DNA of 32,429 nucleotides from a virus. The stretch's first letter is position 1; every line of letters begins with the position of its first letter. Location of the stretch: IMG/VR virus record IMGVR_UViG_3300027754_000285, positions 1-32,429 of that record; one strand, given 5' to 3'. Below are positions 23,332-29,843 of this stretch, piece after piece. The position numbers and the translations under genes are program-made. The notes beneath the pieces were generated by a model that worked only from the letters and a program-made list of their open reading frames with translations, searched no databases and was not told the DNA's origin.

Positions 23332-23543
23332 TGACATCACAAACAGCTTCAGCTATTCGTGCTCGTGCATGGCGTGCGGCACGCGGTGCAAATGTGGGTG
23401 GCCGACCAGGCCCTAAGCCTTCAGCACCATGTGGGACTGTGTCCGCATACAAACGGCATGCACGCAACAACGAAACGGTTTGCGACGCTTGTCGTGAAGT
23501 GTGGAACATGGCGCAACGCGCCAGAAGGGCAGCAAACAAATGA
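23331..23543 (+). CDS. Small Cys/His protein
   Basis: 70 aa. Strongly basic N-terminus (AIRARAWRAARGANVGGRPG) and a C-G-T-x-S-A-Y-K-R-H ... C-D-A-C-R motif (about residues 34-55). That C-x-x-x-x-x-x-x-x-H...C-x-x-C arrangement is frequent in very small actinophage proteins and probably binds zinc, likely for nucleic-acid contact. Overlaps neighbours by 1-4 bp on both sides. Confidence 0.6.
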   Translation: MTSQTASAIRARAWRAARGANVGGRPGPKPSAPCGTVSAYKRHARNNETVCDACREVWNMAQRARRAANK

Positions 23544-23668
23544 CCCGTGAAGAAGCGCTCAACACCGCTCGCAACACTTACGAAACCGCTTTCGCCGATG
23601 ACGCTGGCAAAGCCTTCGACGCGTATCAAGCCGACATCCGTCGCATCAACAAGGAGTACCAGCAATGA
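23540..23668 (+). CDS. 42-residue helical protein
   Basis: Start ATG 23540 and stop 23668 both sit in ATGA overlaps with the flanking genes. The sequence (MTREEALNTARNTYETAF, then a DAGKAFDAYQADI helix) is one continuous charged helix. The double coupling argues for translation. Function unknown. Confidence 0.55.
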   Translation: MTREEALNTARNTYETAFADDAGKAFDAYQADIRRINKEYQQ

Positions 23669-23868
23669 CCAACAAACCAACACCTACAGATCCAGTCACA
23701 GCACGCGCAAAGCTTGGTGCGTTACGCATCGCCGCTGAACAAGCTGGGATCCTCAACGATCAAGAAGCTCCAGCGCTCATCGCGACGGCTTCCCCAATTT
23801 TTGCTGCAGCGTACGACTCGGTGCTTGACCGTTTGCGTGCCACCGAAGCTACGGAGGTTGCCGAATGA
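23665..23868 (+). CDS. Small early protein of unknown function
   Basis: 67 aa, ATGA overlap with the 42-residue gene; AAGGAG stands ten bases before its start. Helical, alanine-rich (ARAKLGALRIAAEQAGIL, ATASPIFAAAYDSVLDRL) with an acidic end. No family recognised. Its stop overlaps the start of the secreted transglycosylase-like gene. Confidence 0.55.
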   Translation: MTNKPTPTDPVTARAKLGALRIAAEQAGILNDQEAPALIATASPIFAAAYDSVLDRLRATEATEVAE

Positions 23869-24236
23869 TGCGCCGCATCTGTGTCCTCACCTTGTTCGCA
23901 ACATCGTTTGTTGTTGCACCGGCACCCGTCGAGGCGGCACGCCCAACGTGTGCAACACCGAACTTGGTGACTCTCGCCTATTACGCCGGTTGGCCTGCGA
24001 AGCAGATCCCGAAGGTGATGCGAACTATGTGGAAAGAGTCGCGTTGCCAGTCAAGCGCACGCAACAAATGGGCGACAGGGCTGATGCAAGTCCACAAATT
24101 GCATCTGCCACGGCTCTGCAAGCAATACAAGATCTGTACCCGCCTGCAACTCCTTGACCCGTTCAACAATCTTGTCGCAGCACACGATGTGTGGGTGCGT
24201 TCGGGGTGGTCAGCATGGACTGGTGGTGGGGCGTGA
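23865..24236 (+). CDS. Secreted lytic-transglycosylase-like protein
   Basis: 123 aa. A signal peptide is clear: MMRR, a hydrophobic core (ICVLTLFATSFVVA) and a small-residue cleavage region near APVEAA (residues 20-25). The mature part resembles an SLT/Rpf-type lysozyme fold: candidate catalytic glutamate in MWKESRCQ (E58), the ATGLMQVH motif (70-77), LLDPFNNLVAAHDVW and GWSAW. The family cleaves peptidoglycan between MurNAc and GlcNAc. It lies among early genes, far from the lysin, and would be exported by Sec, so a role in wall remodelling, entry of later phages or host fitness is as likely as lysis. The residues fit well, but no structure-level check was possible. Confidence 0.65.
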   Translation: MMRRICVLTLFATSFVVAPAPVEAARPTCATPNLVTLAYYAGWPAKQIPKVMRTMWKESRCQSSARNKWATGLMQVHKLHLPRLCKQYKICTRLQLLDPFNNLVAAHDVWVRSGWSAWTGGGA

Positions 24237-24376
24237 CGTACTCAACAGACCCGTTGGACGACATGCATCGTGAAGCAATGCAAGCGATCGAGAGGATCCG
24301 CAAAACCGTAGATATCGCACGGCAAATCGTTGCCGAGTGGGAACCAAAACCGTTACCAAAATCAGAGAGGAACTGA
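24233..24376 (+). CDS. 47-residue helical protein
   Basis: GTG 24233 overlaps the previous stop (GTGA); ATG 24215 in the same frame would overlap more and is less likely. The product is mainly one amphipathic helix (DDMHREAMQAIERIRKTVDI) and a short basic tail (PLPKSERN). It ends two bases before the nuclease gene, whose AGAGAGGAAC ribosome-binding site lies in its 3' end. Function unknown. Confidence 0.5.
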   Translation: MTYSTDPLDDMHREAMQAIERIRKTVDIARQIVAEWEPKPLPKSERN

Positions 24377-24377
24377 G

Positions 24378-26036
24378 ATGGCAAAAGCAGCGAATTCGTT
24401 CAACAACGAAACCACAACAGGGTTACGCACAGGTCGAGGCGGTTTTATGCGCGCCGCGAACGACACCCCATACGTCACCGACCCCACAGGAGCCCTCACA
24501 AAAACGGGGGAACGCAAAGGGTTACCGAAACGTATTGCGTACGGCTCACCAAGCAGTTTCGGCAAACTCATTGAGAACACCACAAACCTGCAGAAATGGG
24601 GTGAACGCCGTGTTGTGCTTGGCCTTGGCGCAGACCTGACGTTGGTTGCCGAATGTGCGGCGCTCACCAAACTTGATGTTGATTCCGACGATTACAAGCA
24701 GACCGCAGACCGCATCATTGTTGCAGCAAAACAGGCTGCTGAAGCATCGTTGGCTGCTGATCGTGGCACACACGGCCACGCGATCCTTGAAGACGACGAC
24801 GAAGGCCGACCCTGGTTAGATCGTGCAGCCAACGGTGAACTGCTCGGCATCCCTGTTGAAGCGCAACAAAACATTGTGTCGAACTGGCGTGCAATGCTCA
24901 AAGAAACAGGGTTGCAGATCTTAGAAACCGAAGCAGCGTGCGTTGACGACGTTTGGAAACTCGCCGGCACGCTCGACAACACAGCGCAACTCACCAAAGA
25001 CCTCACGTTTGTGTTAGCCGGTGGCGAACTCGTCACAATCCATGCAGACACCATTTTGGTTGTTGACAAAAAGACGGGGCAGAAACGAACCAACCAAGCT
25101 GGTGCTGTCATGTACTGGCATGGGTACGCCATCCAGGTGGCGAGCTACGCGCAATCAGTGCCATATGACACTGTGGACGAGGTGCGCGGGATCTGGGGTT
25201 ACGAGATCTCACAGCAACATGCGCTGATCGCTCACATCGATATTGCTGCAGCGATTGATGGTGCCGACACCGGCCTTGTCACACTTGTCTACGTCGACCT
25301 GAACGCCGGTCGTGAGCATGGTGGGCGTGTGTGTGCCGAAGCAAAAGACTGGGCGAAACGAAACGACCTGTTCTCCACCGAATTACACCGGATCGGCGAC
25401 CCCGAGCTTGCAAACGTGGGCGGTGTCACCCCATTGGTGGTTACGTCAGATGACGAAAGTGTGGCACCGGCACCCGTGTCAAAGCTTCGTGCAGCACAAA
25501 ACGAACGCCTCACCCAAACCAAAGCTGCTGAACGCCCCTCACCGCGTCGCCCGTTGCCGACCGAAGGTGCTGATCTGTCAGATGCACAGTACCGATCGGC
25601 GTGGGACGCACTCGCTGCACGATTCTCGAGTGGCGACATCGCTGAGATGCCAGATACCGCAAGGTGGCGTACCGAGATCGTGAGACAAGCACGCCAAGCC
25701 GGTGTGTCAATCCAAACCGATGGTGGAATGACCGCACGCCGCTTCGACCTGTATCGCGCCATTGTTGGCATCATGCACGAACAAGAACGCGACGACATCA
25801 TGCGAGCCCTCATCGAAGCAGCCACAGGTCGAGCACACGTTCTGGATCCTGTAATCCCCCTCGGCGAAGCACTCGGGCAATGTAACCACATTGAAGCAAA
25901 TATGTTGGTGCGATTCGTTGACGCATACCAGGGTGGCATGCTTGTATGTGGATTCGACCTTGACGGGCGATTCGTTGTGATGAGGATCGAAAACGACTCC
26001 AGCCTGACTTTGACCTTGCCGGAAGGTGCCAAGTGA
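24378..26036 (+). CDS. PD-(D/E)XK nuclease, Cas4/RecB-like
   Basis: 552 aa, ATG 24378 behind AGAGAGGAAC. The central part has the ordered RecB-type catalytic set: THGHAIL (H132/H134), acidic residues in LETEAACVDD, AGTLDN (D200), VVDKKTG (D230, K232) and the helix HGYAIQVASYAQ (Q253, Y257). Such enzymes degrade or resect DNA ends; in phages they act in recombination or host-DNA turnover. Residues 1-110 and ~300-552 are extra: a proline-rich linker (ERPSPRRPLPTEG) and a C-terminal acidic domain of unknown function. No four-cysteine iron-sulphur cluster is seen, so it is less like true Cas4. Its stop overlaps both downstream frames. Confidence 0.75.
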   Translation: MAKAANSFNNETTTGLRTGRGGFMRAANDTPYVTDPTGALTKTGERKGLPKRIAYGSPSSFGKLIENTTNLQKWGERRVVLGLGADLTLVAECAALTKLDVDSDDYKQTADRIIVAAKQAAEASLAADRGTHGHAILEDDDEGRPWLDRAANGELLGIPVEAQQNIVSNWRAMLKETGLQILETEAACVDDVWKLAGTLDNTAQLTKDLTFVLAGGELVTIHADTILVVDKKTGQKRTNQAGAVMYWHGYAIQVASYAQSVPYDTVDEVRGIWGYEISQQHALIAHIDIAAAIDGADTGLVTLVYVDLNAGREHGGRVCAEAKDWAKRNDLFSTELHRIGDPELANVGGVTPLVVTSDDESVAPAPVSKLRAAQNERLTQTKAAERPSPRRPLPTEGADLSDAQYRSAWDALAARFSSGDIAEMPDTARWRTEIVRQARQAGVSIQTDGGMTARRFDLYRAIVGIMHEQERDDIMRALIEAATGRAHVLDPVIPLGEALGQCNHIEANMLVRFVDAYQGGMLVCGFDLDGRFVVMRIENDSSLTLTLPEGAK

Positions 26037-27342
26037 CATGGTTACATATCCCACCGCAATACATTTGTGCTCCGGTTACGGAGGATTTGAACTCGCCCTC
26101 AGACCGTGGAACGTACGCACCGTATGTCACGTTGAGCGGGACGCATACGCGGCGGCCATCCTCATGGAGCGGATGGAACAAAAGAGATTGGATCAAGCCC
26201 CTATTTGGGACGACATCGACACCTTCGACGGCGAACCTTGGTGCGGAAAAGTGGATCTCATCACTGCCGGTTTCCCATGCCAACCGTTCTCTGCTGCCGG
26301 AGCGCACCGTGGACTTGACGATGACCGTTGGCTCTGGCCTTCAATCGCAAGAATTATCGCTGAGATACGACCCCGTTTCGTTGTGTTGGAAAACGTGCCA
26401 CCAGTTATTCGACACGGATTACCCGCTGTCCTCGCAGACCTTACCCAACTCGGCTTCGATGCGGAATGGGGATTGTACTCCGCAGCCGATGTTGGAGCCC
26501 CTCACAGACGGCAACGATGGTGGTGTGTGGCCTACGCCAACAGCGTTCGACGCGTCGACACCGGCGAATATTTCGCCGGAAGCGAGGGAACGCCAGTTAC
26601 GTCGAGGCGACCCGAACGGTTCGCGCAGAACCTCATCGGGATCGTTGGCGAAAGAAGTGTTATGGCCGACTCCGGTAGCGAACGACACACAACGATCACC
26701 GCAAGCAGCATTGGAAGCGAAACTGCGGATGGGTGGAAACCGGACAGAGATCACCTCGTTGAACGTGATATCGAAGCTGTGGCCGACCCCAGCAGCACAC
26801 GACGCAAAGATGACAGGGCAGATAGAGAACAATCGGCACTCGGCGATGCTGCCCGAAGCGGCAGTTCTGTGGCCGACACCAACAGCGGGGATAGCGCACC
26901 GTGGGACGGATCCCGAGAGAACCAACGATCGCGCCGGCGCACCAACATTCAAAGCGGTAGCGATGATGTGGCCGACACCGAGAGCGATGGAATCGGTGAG
27001 ATCATCACCGAAGGGGACAGCGGGACCAACATTGATAGCAGCAGCAGTTGGACGCGACCCGCTCGACCCGCTGCCGTGGCCTCCGCAACCAAAAGAGGAA
27101 TCGGAAAAGATGACATACGCGCAGGAACTGGAAGAGTTTTCCCGCCGACAAGAGATGACACCGAAGGCTGGCAACAGTGGATCAACGAAGGTCGACCTGA
27201 ACCCGTGGTTTGTCGCAGCACTGATGGGCCTCCCAGCGGACTGGCTGACTCACTCCACCTCGGCGGTAACGGACTCGTGCCGCAATGCGCTACAGAAGCA
27301 ATCAGACAACTACTTAACAGAGCAGGATGGGAAATAACATGA
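26026..27342 (+). CDS. C5 cytosine DNA methyltransferase (frame A)
   Basis: 438 aa from GTG 26026; ATG 26038 is an alternative start (434 aa). Motif I HLCSGYGGFE (13-22), motif IV GFPCQPFSAAG with catalytic Cys85, motif VI LENV (121-124) and motif VIII APHRRQRWW (158-166) are all in order. Motif IX/X follows at the end (FPPTRDDTEGW, then LGGNGLVPQCATEAIRQLL). The ~200-residue region between, where target recognition lies, is unusually polar with repeated VAD(T/P/S)-type segments. Rare codons AGA, CGA, GGA and AGC are frequent here, unlike neighbours. That is explained by a second ORF in the +1 frame along almost the whole gene. It probably protects phage DNA from restriction. The target is not readable. 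Confidence 0.85.
   Translation: MPSDMVTYPTAIHLCSGYGGFELALRPWNVRTVCHVERDAYAAAILMERMEQKRLDQAPIWDDIDTFDGEPWCGKVDLITAGFPCQPFSAAGAHRGLDDDRWLWPSIARIIAEIRPRFVVLENVPPVIRHGLPAVLADLTQLGFDAEWGLYSAADVGAPHRRQRWWCVAYANSVRRVDTGEYFAGSEGTPVTSRRPERFAQNLIGIVGERSVMADSGSERHTTITASSIGSETADGWKPDRDHLVERDIEAVADPSSTRRKDDRADREQSALGDAARSGSSVADTNSGDSAPWDGSRENQRSRRRTNIQSGSDDVADTESDGIGEIITEGDSGTNIDSSSSWTRPARPAAVASATKRGIGKDDIRAGTGRVFPPTRDDTEGWQQWINEGRPEPVVCRSTDGPPSGLADSLHLGGNGLVPQCATEAIRQLLNRAGWEIT
26033..27337 (+). CDS. WPTP-repeat protein fully overlapping the methyltransferase (frame B)
   Basis: 434 aa in the frame one base ahead of the methyltransferase. GTG 26033 forms the usual GTGA overlap with the nuclease stop, and GGAAGG lies 7 bases upstream. 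It has five W-P-T-P motifs (Trp codons at 26528, 26663, 26780, 26870, 26969), preceded by LPVSHANRS, RYDPVSLCWKT and SMRNGD, and followed by DLNPWFVAALMGLPADWLT. I remember many phage and bacterial database proteins with just this series. Shifted by one base the motifs become methyltransferase motifs: SHANRS/PCQPFS, CWKT/VLEN, MRNG/DAEW, WPTPTA/VAYANS. So this is either a true dual-coded protein, the partner of a frameshift product, or a shadow of conserved methylase codons. Translation is unproven. Confidence 0.5.
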   Translation: MTWLHIPPQYICAPVTEDLNSPSDRGTYAPYVTLSGTHTRRPSSWSGWNKRDWIKPLFGTTSTPSTANLGAEKWISSLPVSHANRSLLPERTVDLTMTVGSGLQSQELSLRYDPVSLCWKTCHQLFDTDYPLSSQTLPNSASMRNGDCTPQPMLEPLTDGNDGGVWPTPTAFDASTPANISPEARERQLRRGDPNGSRRTSSGSLAKEVLWPTPVANDTQRSPQAALEAKLRMGGNRTEITSLNVISKLWPTPAAHDAKMTGQIENNRHSAMLPEAAVLWPTPTAGIAHRGTDPERTNDRAGAPTFKAVAMMWPTPRAMESVRSSPKGTAGPTLIAAAVGRDPLDPLPWPPQPKEESEKMTYAQELEEFSRRQEMTPKAGNSGSTKVDLNPWFVAALMGLPADWLTHSTSAVTDSCRNALQKQSDNYLTEQDGK

Positions 27343-27731
27343 GCGAACACAAATACCAGTACCGAGCACAATGCACCAACGTCGTTGACGGTGACACCAT
27401 CGATGTCACACTCGACCTCGGGTTACACCTCACCAGCACACAACGTGTACGGATCCTTGGTGTGAACTGTTCTGAGCTACACGCCAAAGACCCTGTGGTG
27501 CGTTACGCAGCGTTAGCCGCAAAAGAATACACACAAGAGATCCTGACAGAACTGCACGAAGTCGCACACGACACAGGTAACGACTGGCCGCTGATCATCA
27601 CCACAACAAAATCTGATTCGTTCGGCAGATACTTGGCGACCGTGAGCAGTGTTGATTTCCCTGAATGGGATCTTGGTGCAGCACTCATCCTCAACGGTCA
27701 CGCCGTCCCATTCATGGTTGGTAAGCCATGA
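27339..27731 (+). CDS. Staphylococcal-nuclease-like (SNase) protein
   Basis: 130 aa, ATG 27339 overlapping the methyltransferase stop. The OB-fold nuclease pattern is visible: VVDGDTIDVTLDLG (D17, D19), RVRILGVNCSEL (R38, E46) and DSFGRYLATV with the third catalytic arginine. These match the Arg-Glu-Arg set of thermonuclease. There is no signal peptide, so it acts inside the cell, perhaps on host DNA or RNA or in DNA-end processing. Overlaps the next gene by ATGA. Confidence 0.75.
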   Translation: MSEHKYQYRAQCTNVVDGDTIDVTLDLGLHLTSTQRVRILGVNCSELHAKDPVVRYAALAAKEYTQEILTELHEVAHDTGNDWPLIITTTKSDSFGRYLATVSSVDFPEWDLGAALILNGHAVPFMVGKP

Positions 27732-27943
27732 CCAGGCCATACAAGTACGACCGACCATACCAATCTTGGTACACAACGATCTGTGTGAAATGCCGAGGCT
27801 ACGCAACACAACGATCCGACCTCCCATCAAACGGCAGCATCTGCGCCGAATGCCGCAAAAAAGATTTCCCCAACAGGAACACAACCTCATTAGAGGACAA
27901 CACAACGACCCTTACGGTCACAACAGAAAGCAGTGAGCACTAA
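27728..27943 (+). CDS. Small zinc-ribbon protein
   Basis: 71 aa, ATGA overlap. Two CxxC pairs, CVKC (about residues 19-22) and CAEC (about 39-42), make a zinc ribbon, framed by a basic tyrosine-rich N-terminus (TRPYKYDRPYQSWY) and a threonine-rich, disordered-looking tail. Such proteins usually contact nucleic acid or RNA polymerase. The stop codon overlaps the start of the SSB-like gene (TAATG). Confidence 0.65.
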   Translation: MTRPYKYDRPYQSWYTTICVKCRGYATQRSDLPSNGSICAECRKKDFPNRNTTSLEDNTTTLTVTTESSEH

Positions 27944-28617
27944 TGGCAAGAGCAATAGAACAGGCATCCGGTAGCGGAGCCCCATTCGCAAGGTTCCTAG
28001 AACTCGGCGACAAACTTGTTGGAGCGTTCGCCGGTGGCAAAAACCGGCAACAACTCGACTTCAACAAAAAAACCCGCAAGTTCAAAGACAACGGCAAGCC
28101 GATGCTCGAAGAAATCATCCACATCATCGCGATGCCAGAAACAACCGCAAAAACTGGTTCACCAGAACAACCAGAACCCATCAACGACGGCGACCACATC
28201 CGACACGCCTTCTCAGGGTTCAAATGGGGACAAATCATTGAGGCACGCAAACACCTACCGGCACACGCCGGATTCAAAACAGGACAATCATGCTCCGGCG
28301 ATATCTACACCATCGAACTGGTCGGCTGGTCCGCTGAAACAGACAACCCAAGCGCAGCCGTAAAAGCAGGGTTCGATGTTCACGATGGGCGCATCATACT
28401 GCGCTCACAAGAAGACAAAGACCGCTACATCCTCGCCCAATCCAAAAAAGGTGGGAACACAAACCCTGCCAAAGATTTTGAGGTGAGCGTACGTCGACCA
28501 GGTGCGAACGAAAAACGGTGGGAACAAGCCGCCGACGAACTGTTCGACAGCAAACCGTGGGAAACAATGATGCCAGAAACAGTGACCGCATCACCGTTTG
28601 ATGAGGAACCGTTCTGA
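27943..28617 (+). CDS. Single-stranded DNA-binding-like protein
   Basis: 224 aa. The body has strand-rich segments compatible with an OB fold (MLEEIIHIIAM, DIYTIELVGWSAE, GRIILRS) and a basic region around NPAKDFEVSVRRPGANEKRW. The last residues, SPFDEEPF, resemble the acidic C-terminal tip (D-D-x-P-F type) by which SSB proteins recruit replication and repair partners. Neighbouring RusA, nuclease and DUF3987 genes support a role in DNA replication or recombination. The sequence is not a close match to bacterial SSB, so this is a functional guess. Confidence 0.5.
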   Translation: MARAIEQASGSGAPFARFLELGDKLVGAFAGGKNRQQLDFNKKTRKFKDNGKPMLEEIIHIIAMPETTAKTGSPEQPEPINDGDHIRHAFSGFKWGQIIEARKHLPAHAGFKTGQSCSGDIYTIELVGWSAETDNPSAAVKAGFDVHDGRIILRSQEDKDRYILAQSKKGGNTNPAKDFEVSVRRPGANEKRWEQAADELFDSKPWETMMPETVTASPFDEEPF

Positions 28618-28961
28618 TACGCGGCACAGCGGGCCTCGGGGGATTCCCCGAGGTTCGCTACGTCGTCCACCTCCCCCAAGCCGCATGCCGAGGATGCAAC
28701 CCAAACTTGTTCTACCCCGAACAAGGATGCGACGCAGCGATGGCACGATCCATATGCAGCACCTGCCCTGAGAAAGCACCATGCCTCGAGATGGCGTTAC
28801 GCAACCAAGAGCAACTAGGGATCTGGGGTGGCACCAACGGACGCGAACGCCGACGCATCCGACAACAACAAGAACAACAAACAGCATCCGACAAGTTTCA
28901 TCAACACATCCTTGAAAGAAGAACCACCCATGAGCACACACAAACACCTCCACAAATTTGA
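28614..28961 (+). CDS. WhiB-family regulator with unusual start codon
   Basis: 115 aa if read from CTG 28614. The four iron-sulphur ligands are in place: AACRG (C25), SICSTCPEKAPC (C48, C51, C57), followed by the signature GIWGG (69-73) and the basic GRERRRIRQ. WhiB proteins bind sigma factor and DNA and are limited to actinobacteria and their phages. No ATG, GTG or TTG exists between the frame's last stop (28602) and codon 28707, which is past the first cysteine. GAGGAA (28603-28608) points to CTG 28614, overlapping the SSB stop as CTGA, or to ATA 28617, where ATG would give the common TGATG overlap. Start assignment is therefore uncertain; the family is not. Confidence 0.8.
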   Translation: MIRGTAGLGGFPEVRYVVHLPQAACRGCNPNLFYPEQGCDAAMARSICSTCPEKAPCLEMALRNQEQLGIWGGTNGRERRRIRQQQEQQTASDKFHQHILERRTTHEHTQTPPQI

Positions 28962-29400
28962 TGTACTTGGCATCCCAAAACCGCAAGGCTCCAAAAAAGC
29001 TTTCAGCGCGAACGGTCGAGCCATGCTCAAAGAATCAGGTGGGCTATCACACGCCGCGTGGCGCAACGCTGTAGCCGAAGCAGCACAACGAGAAGCCGAC
29101 ACCCACCTTGACACACCACATGAAGGTCCGCTCGTTGTCCAAATTTTGTACAGGTTCCCGATGCCGATGTCACGCCCCAAACTGATACGCCAACTCGGTA
29201 TCGCATGGAAAACCACATCACCCGACATCGACAAACTTGATCGTTGCATCAACGACGGCCTCATGGCAGGTGGCCTCATCAAAGACGACGCAACGATCTG
29301 TGTCATGTACTCACGCAAAGTCGAGATCGCCAACGGCTGGGCAGGCGCAACAATCATCATCAGCACCCCGTGGACAGCACAAGAAGCTGTGAACCTATGA
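28930..29400 (+). CDS. rusA: RusA-like Holliday-junction resolvase
   Basis: 156 aa, ATG 28930 inside the end of the WhiB gene (32-bp overlap) behind GAAAGAAG. Family features are the opening GIPKPQGSKKAF, then the metal-binding region SPDIDKLDRCINDGL (D99, D101), GLIKDDATI (D119, D120) and a closing SRK (K130). RusA dimers cut four-way junctions symmetrically and would resolve replication or recombination intermediates before packaging. Length is slightly above the usual 120-140 aa. Confidence 0.85.
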   Translation: MSTHKHLHKFDVLGIPKPQGSKKAFSANGRAMLKESGGLSHAAWRNAVAEAAQREADTHLDTPHEGPLVVQILYRFPMPMSRPKLIRQLGIAWKTTSPDIDKLDRCINDGLMAGGLIKDDATICVMYSRKVEIANGWAGATIIISTPWTAQEAVNL

Positions 29401-29843
29401 GCGAACTATGGGACTGCCACAAATGCGCCGGCACAGGCGTACGCAACGTCGGCGCACAAGGCTACTGCGGCACACACCTCGGTGAGCTACACAACAAGTT
29501 CAACAAAAACGTGTTCGCATTCAACGGTGTTGGAACACAAACAGGTGTGATGCGCCCCGACTTCGGAACAACACACTCACAACTTCAATGCAACGCCTGC
29601 GAAGCAACATGGGTCGGGATCGCAGGTGAACACTGCGACTGGTGCAAAACCTCACACCACCAACTCATTAGCCACCAAGCCGAACTTGTTACCCGACCAC
29701 CCGATGTGTCACCAGACAACGCACGCTTTGAACACACCATCCAAGCATGGGCGCAACGCCTCAGCACAGCAGTGCAAGCAGGACTCATCGACGCAACGAT
29801 CGCCGAGCGGCTCATCAAAAAGGAGTTGCAACGTGCCATCTGA
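29397..29843 (+). CDS. Zinc-finger protein of the replication cluster
   Basis: 148 aa, ATGA overlap with rusA. Cysteine pairs CHKC (7-10), CNAC and CDWC (about residues 65-82) plus CGTH suggest one or two zinc-binding modules. The C-terminal third is helical (EHTIQAWAQRLSTAVQAGLI, IAERLIKKELQRA). Its 3' end carries the AAGGAG of the next gene. It may be a primase- or helicase-accessory protein of the DUF3987 gene that follows, but that is inferred from order only. Confidence 0.6.
   Translation: MSELWDCHKCAGTGVRNVGAQGYCGTHLGELHNKFNKNVFAFNGVGTQTGVMRPDFGTTHSQLQCNACEATWVGIAGEHCDWCKTSHHQLISHQAELVTRPPDVSPDNARFEHTIQAWAQRLSTAVQAGLIDATIAERLIKKELQRAI

Noticed and set aside
25289-26032. 247-codon antisense ORF under the nuclease gene
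   Set aside because: Shadow of a well-supported gene; no motif and opposite to all phage transcription.
24378-26036. True Cas4 adaptation nuclease
   Set aside because: The RecB-type motifs are present, but no four-cysteine iron-sulphur cluster or CRISPR genes; called only Cas4/RecB-like.
26419-27174. 251-codon antisense ORF under the methyltransferase
   Set aside because: No recognisable motifs and no start context. It shows that open frames are easy in this base composition, a caution also for frame B.
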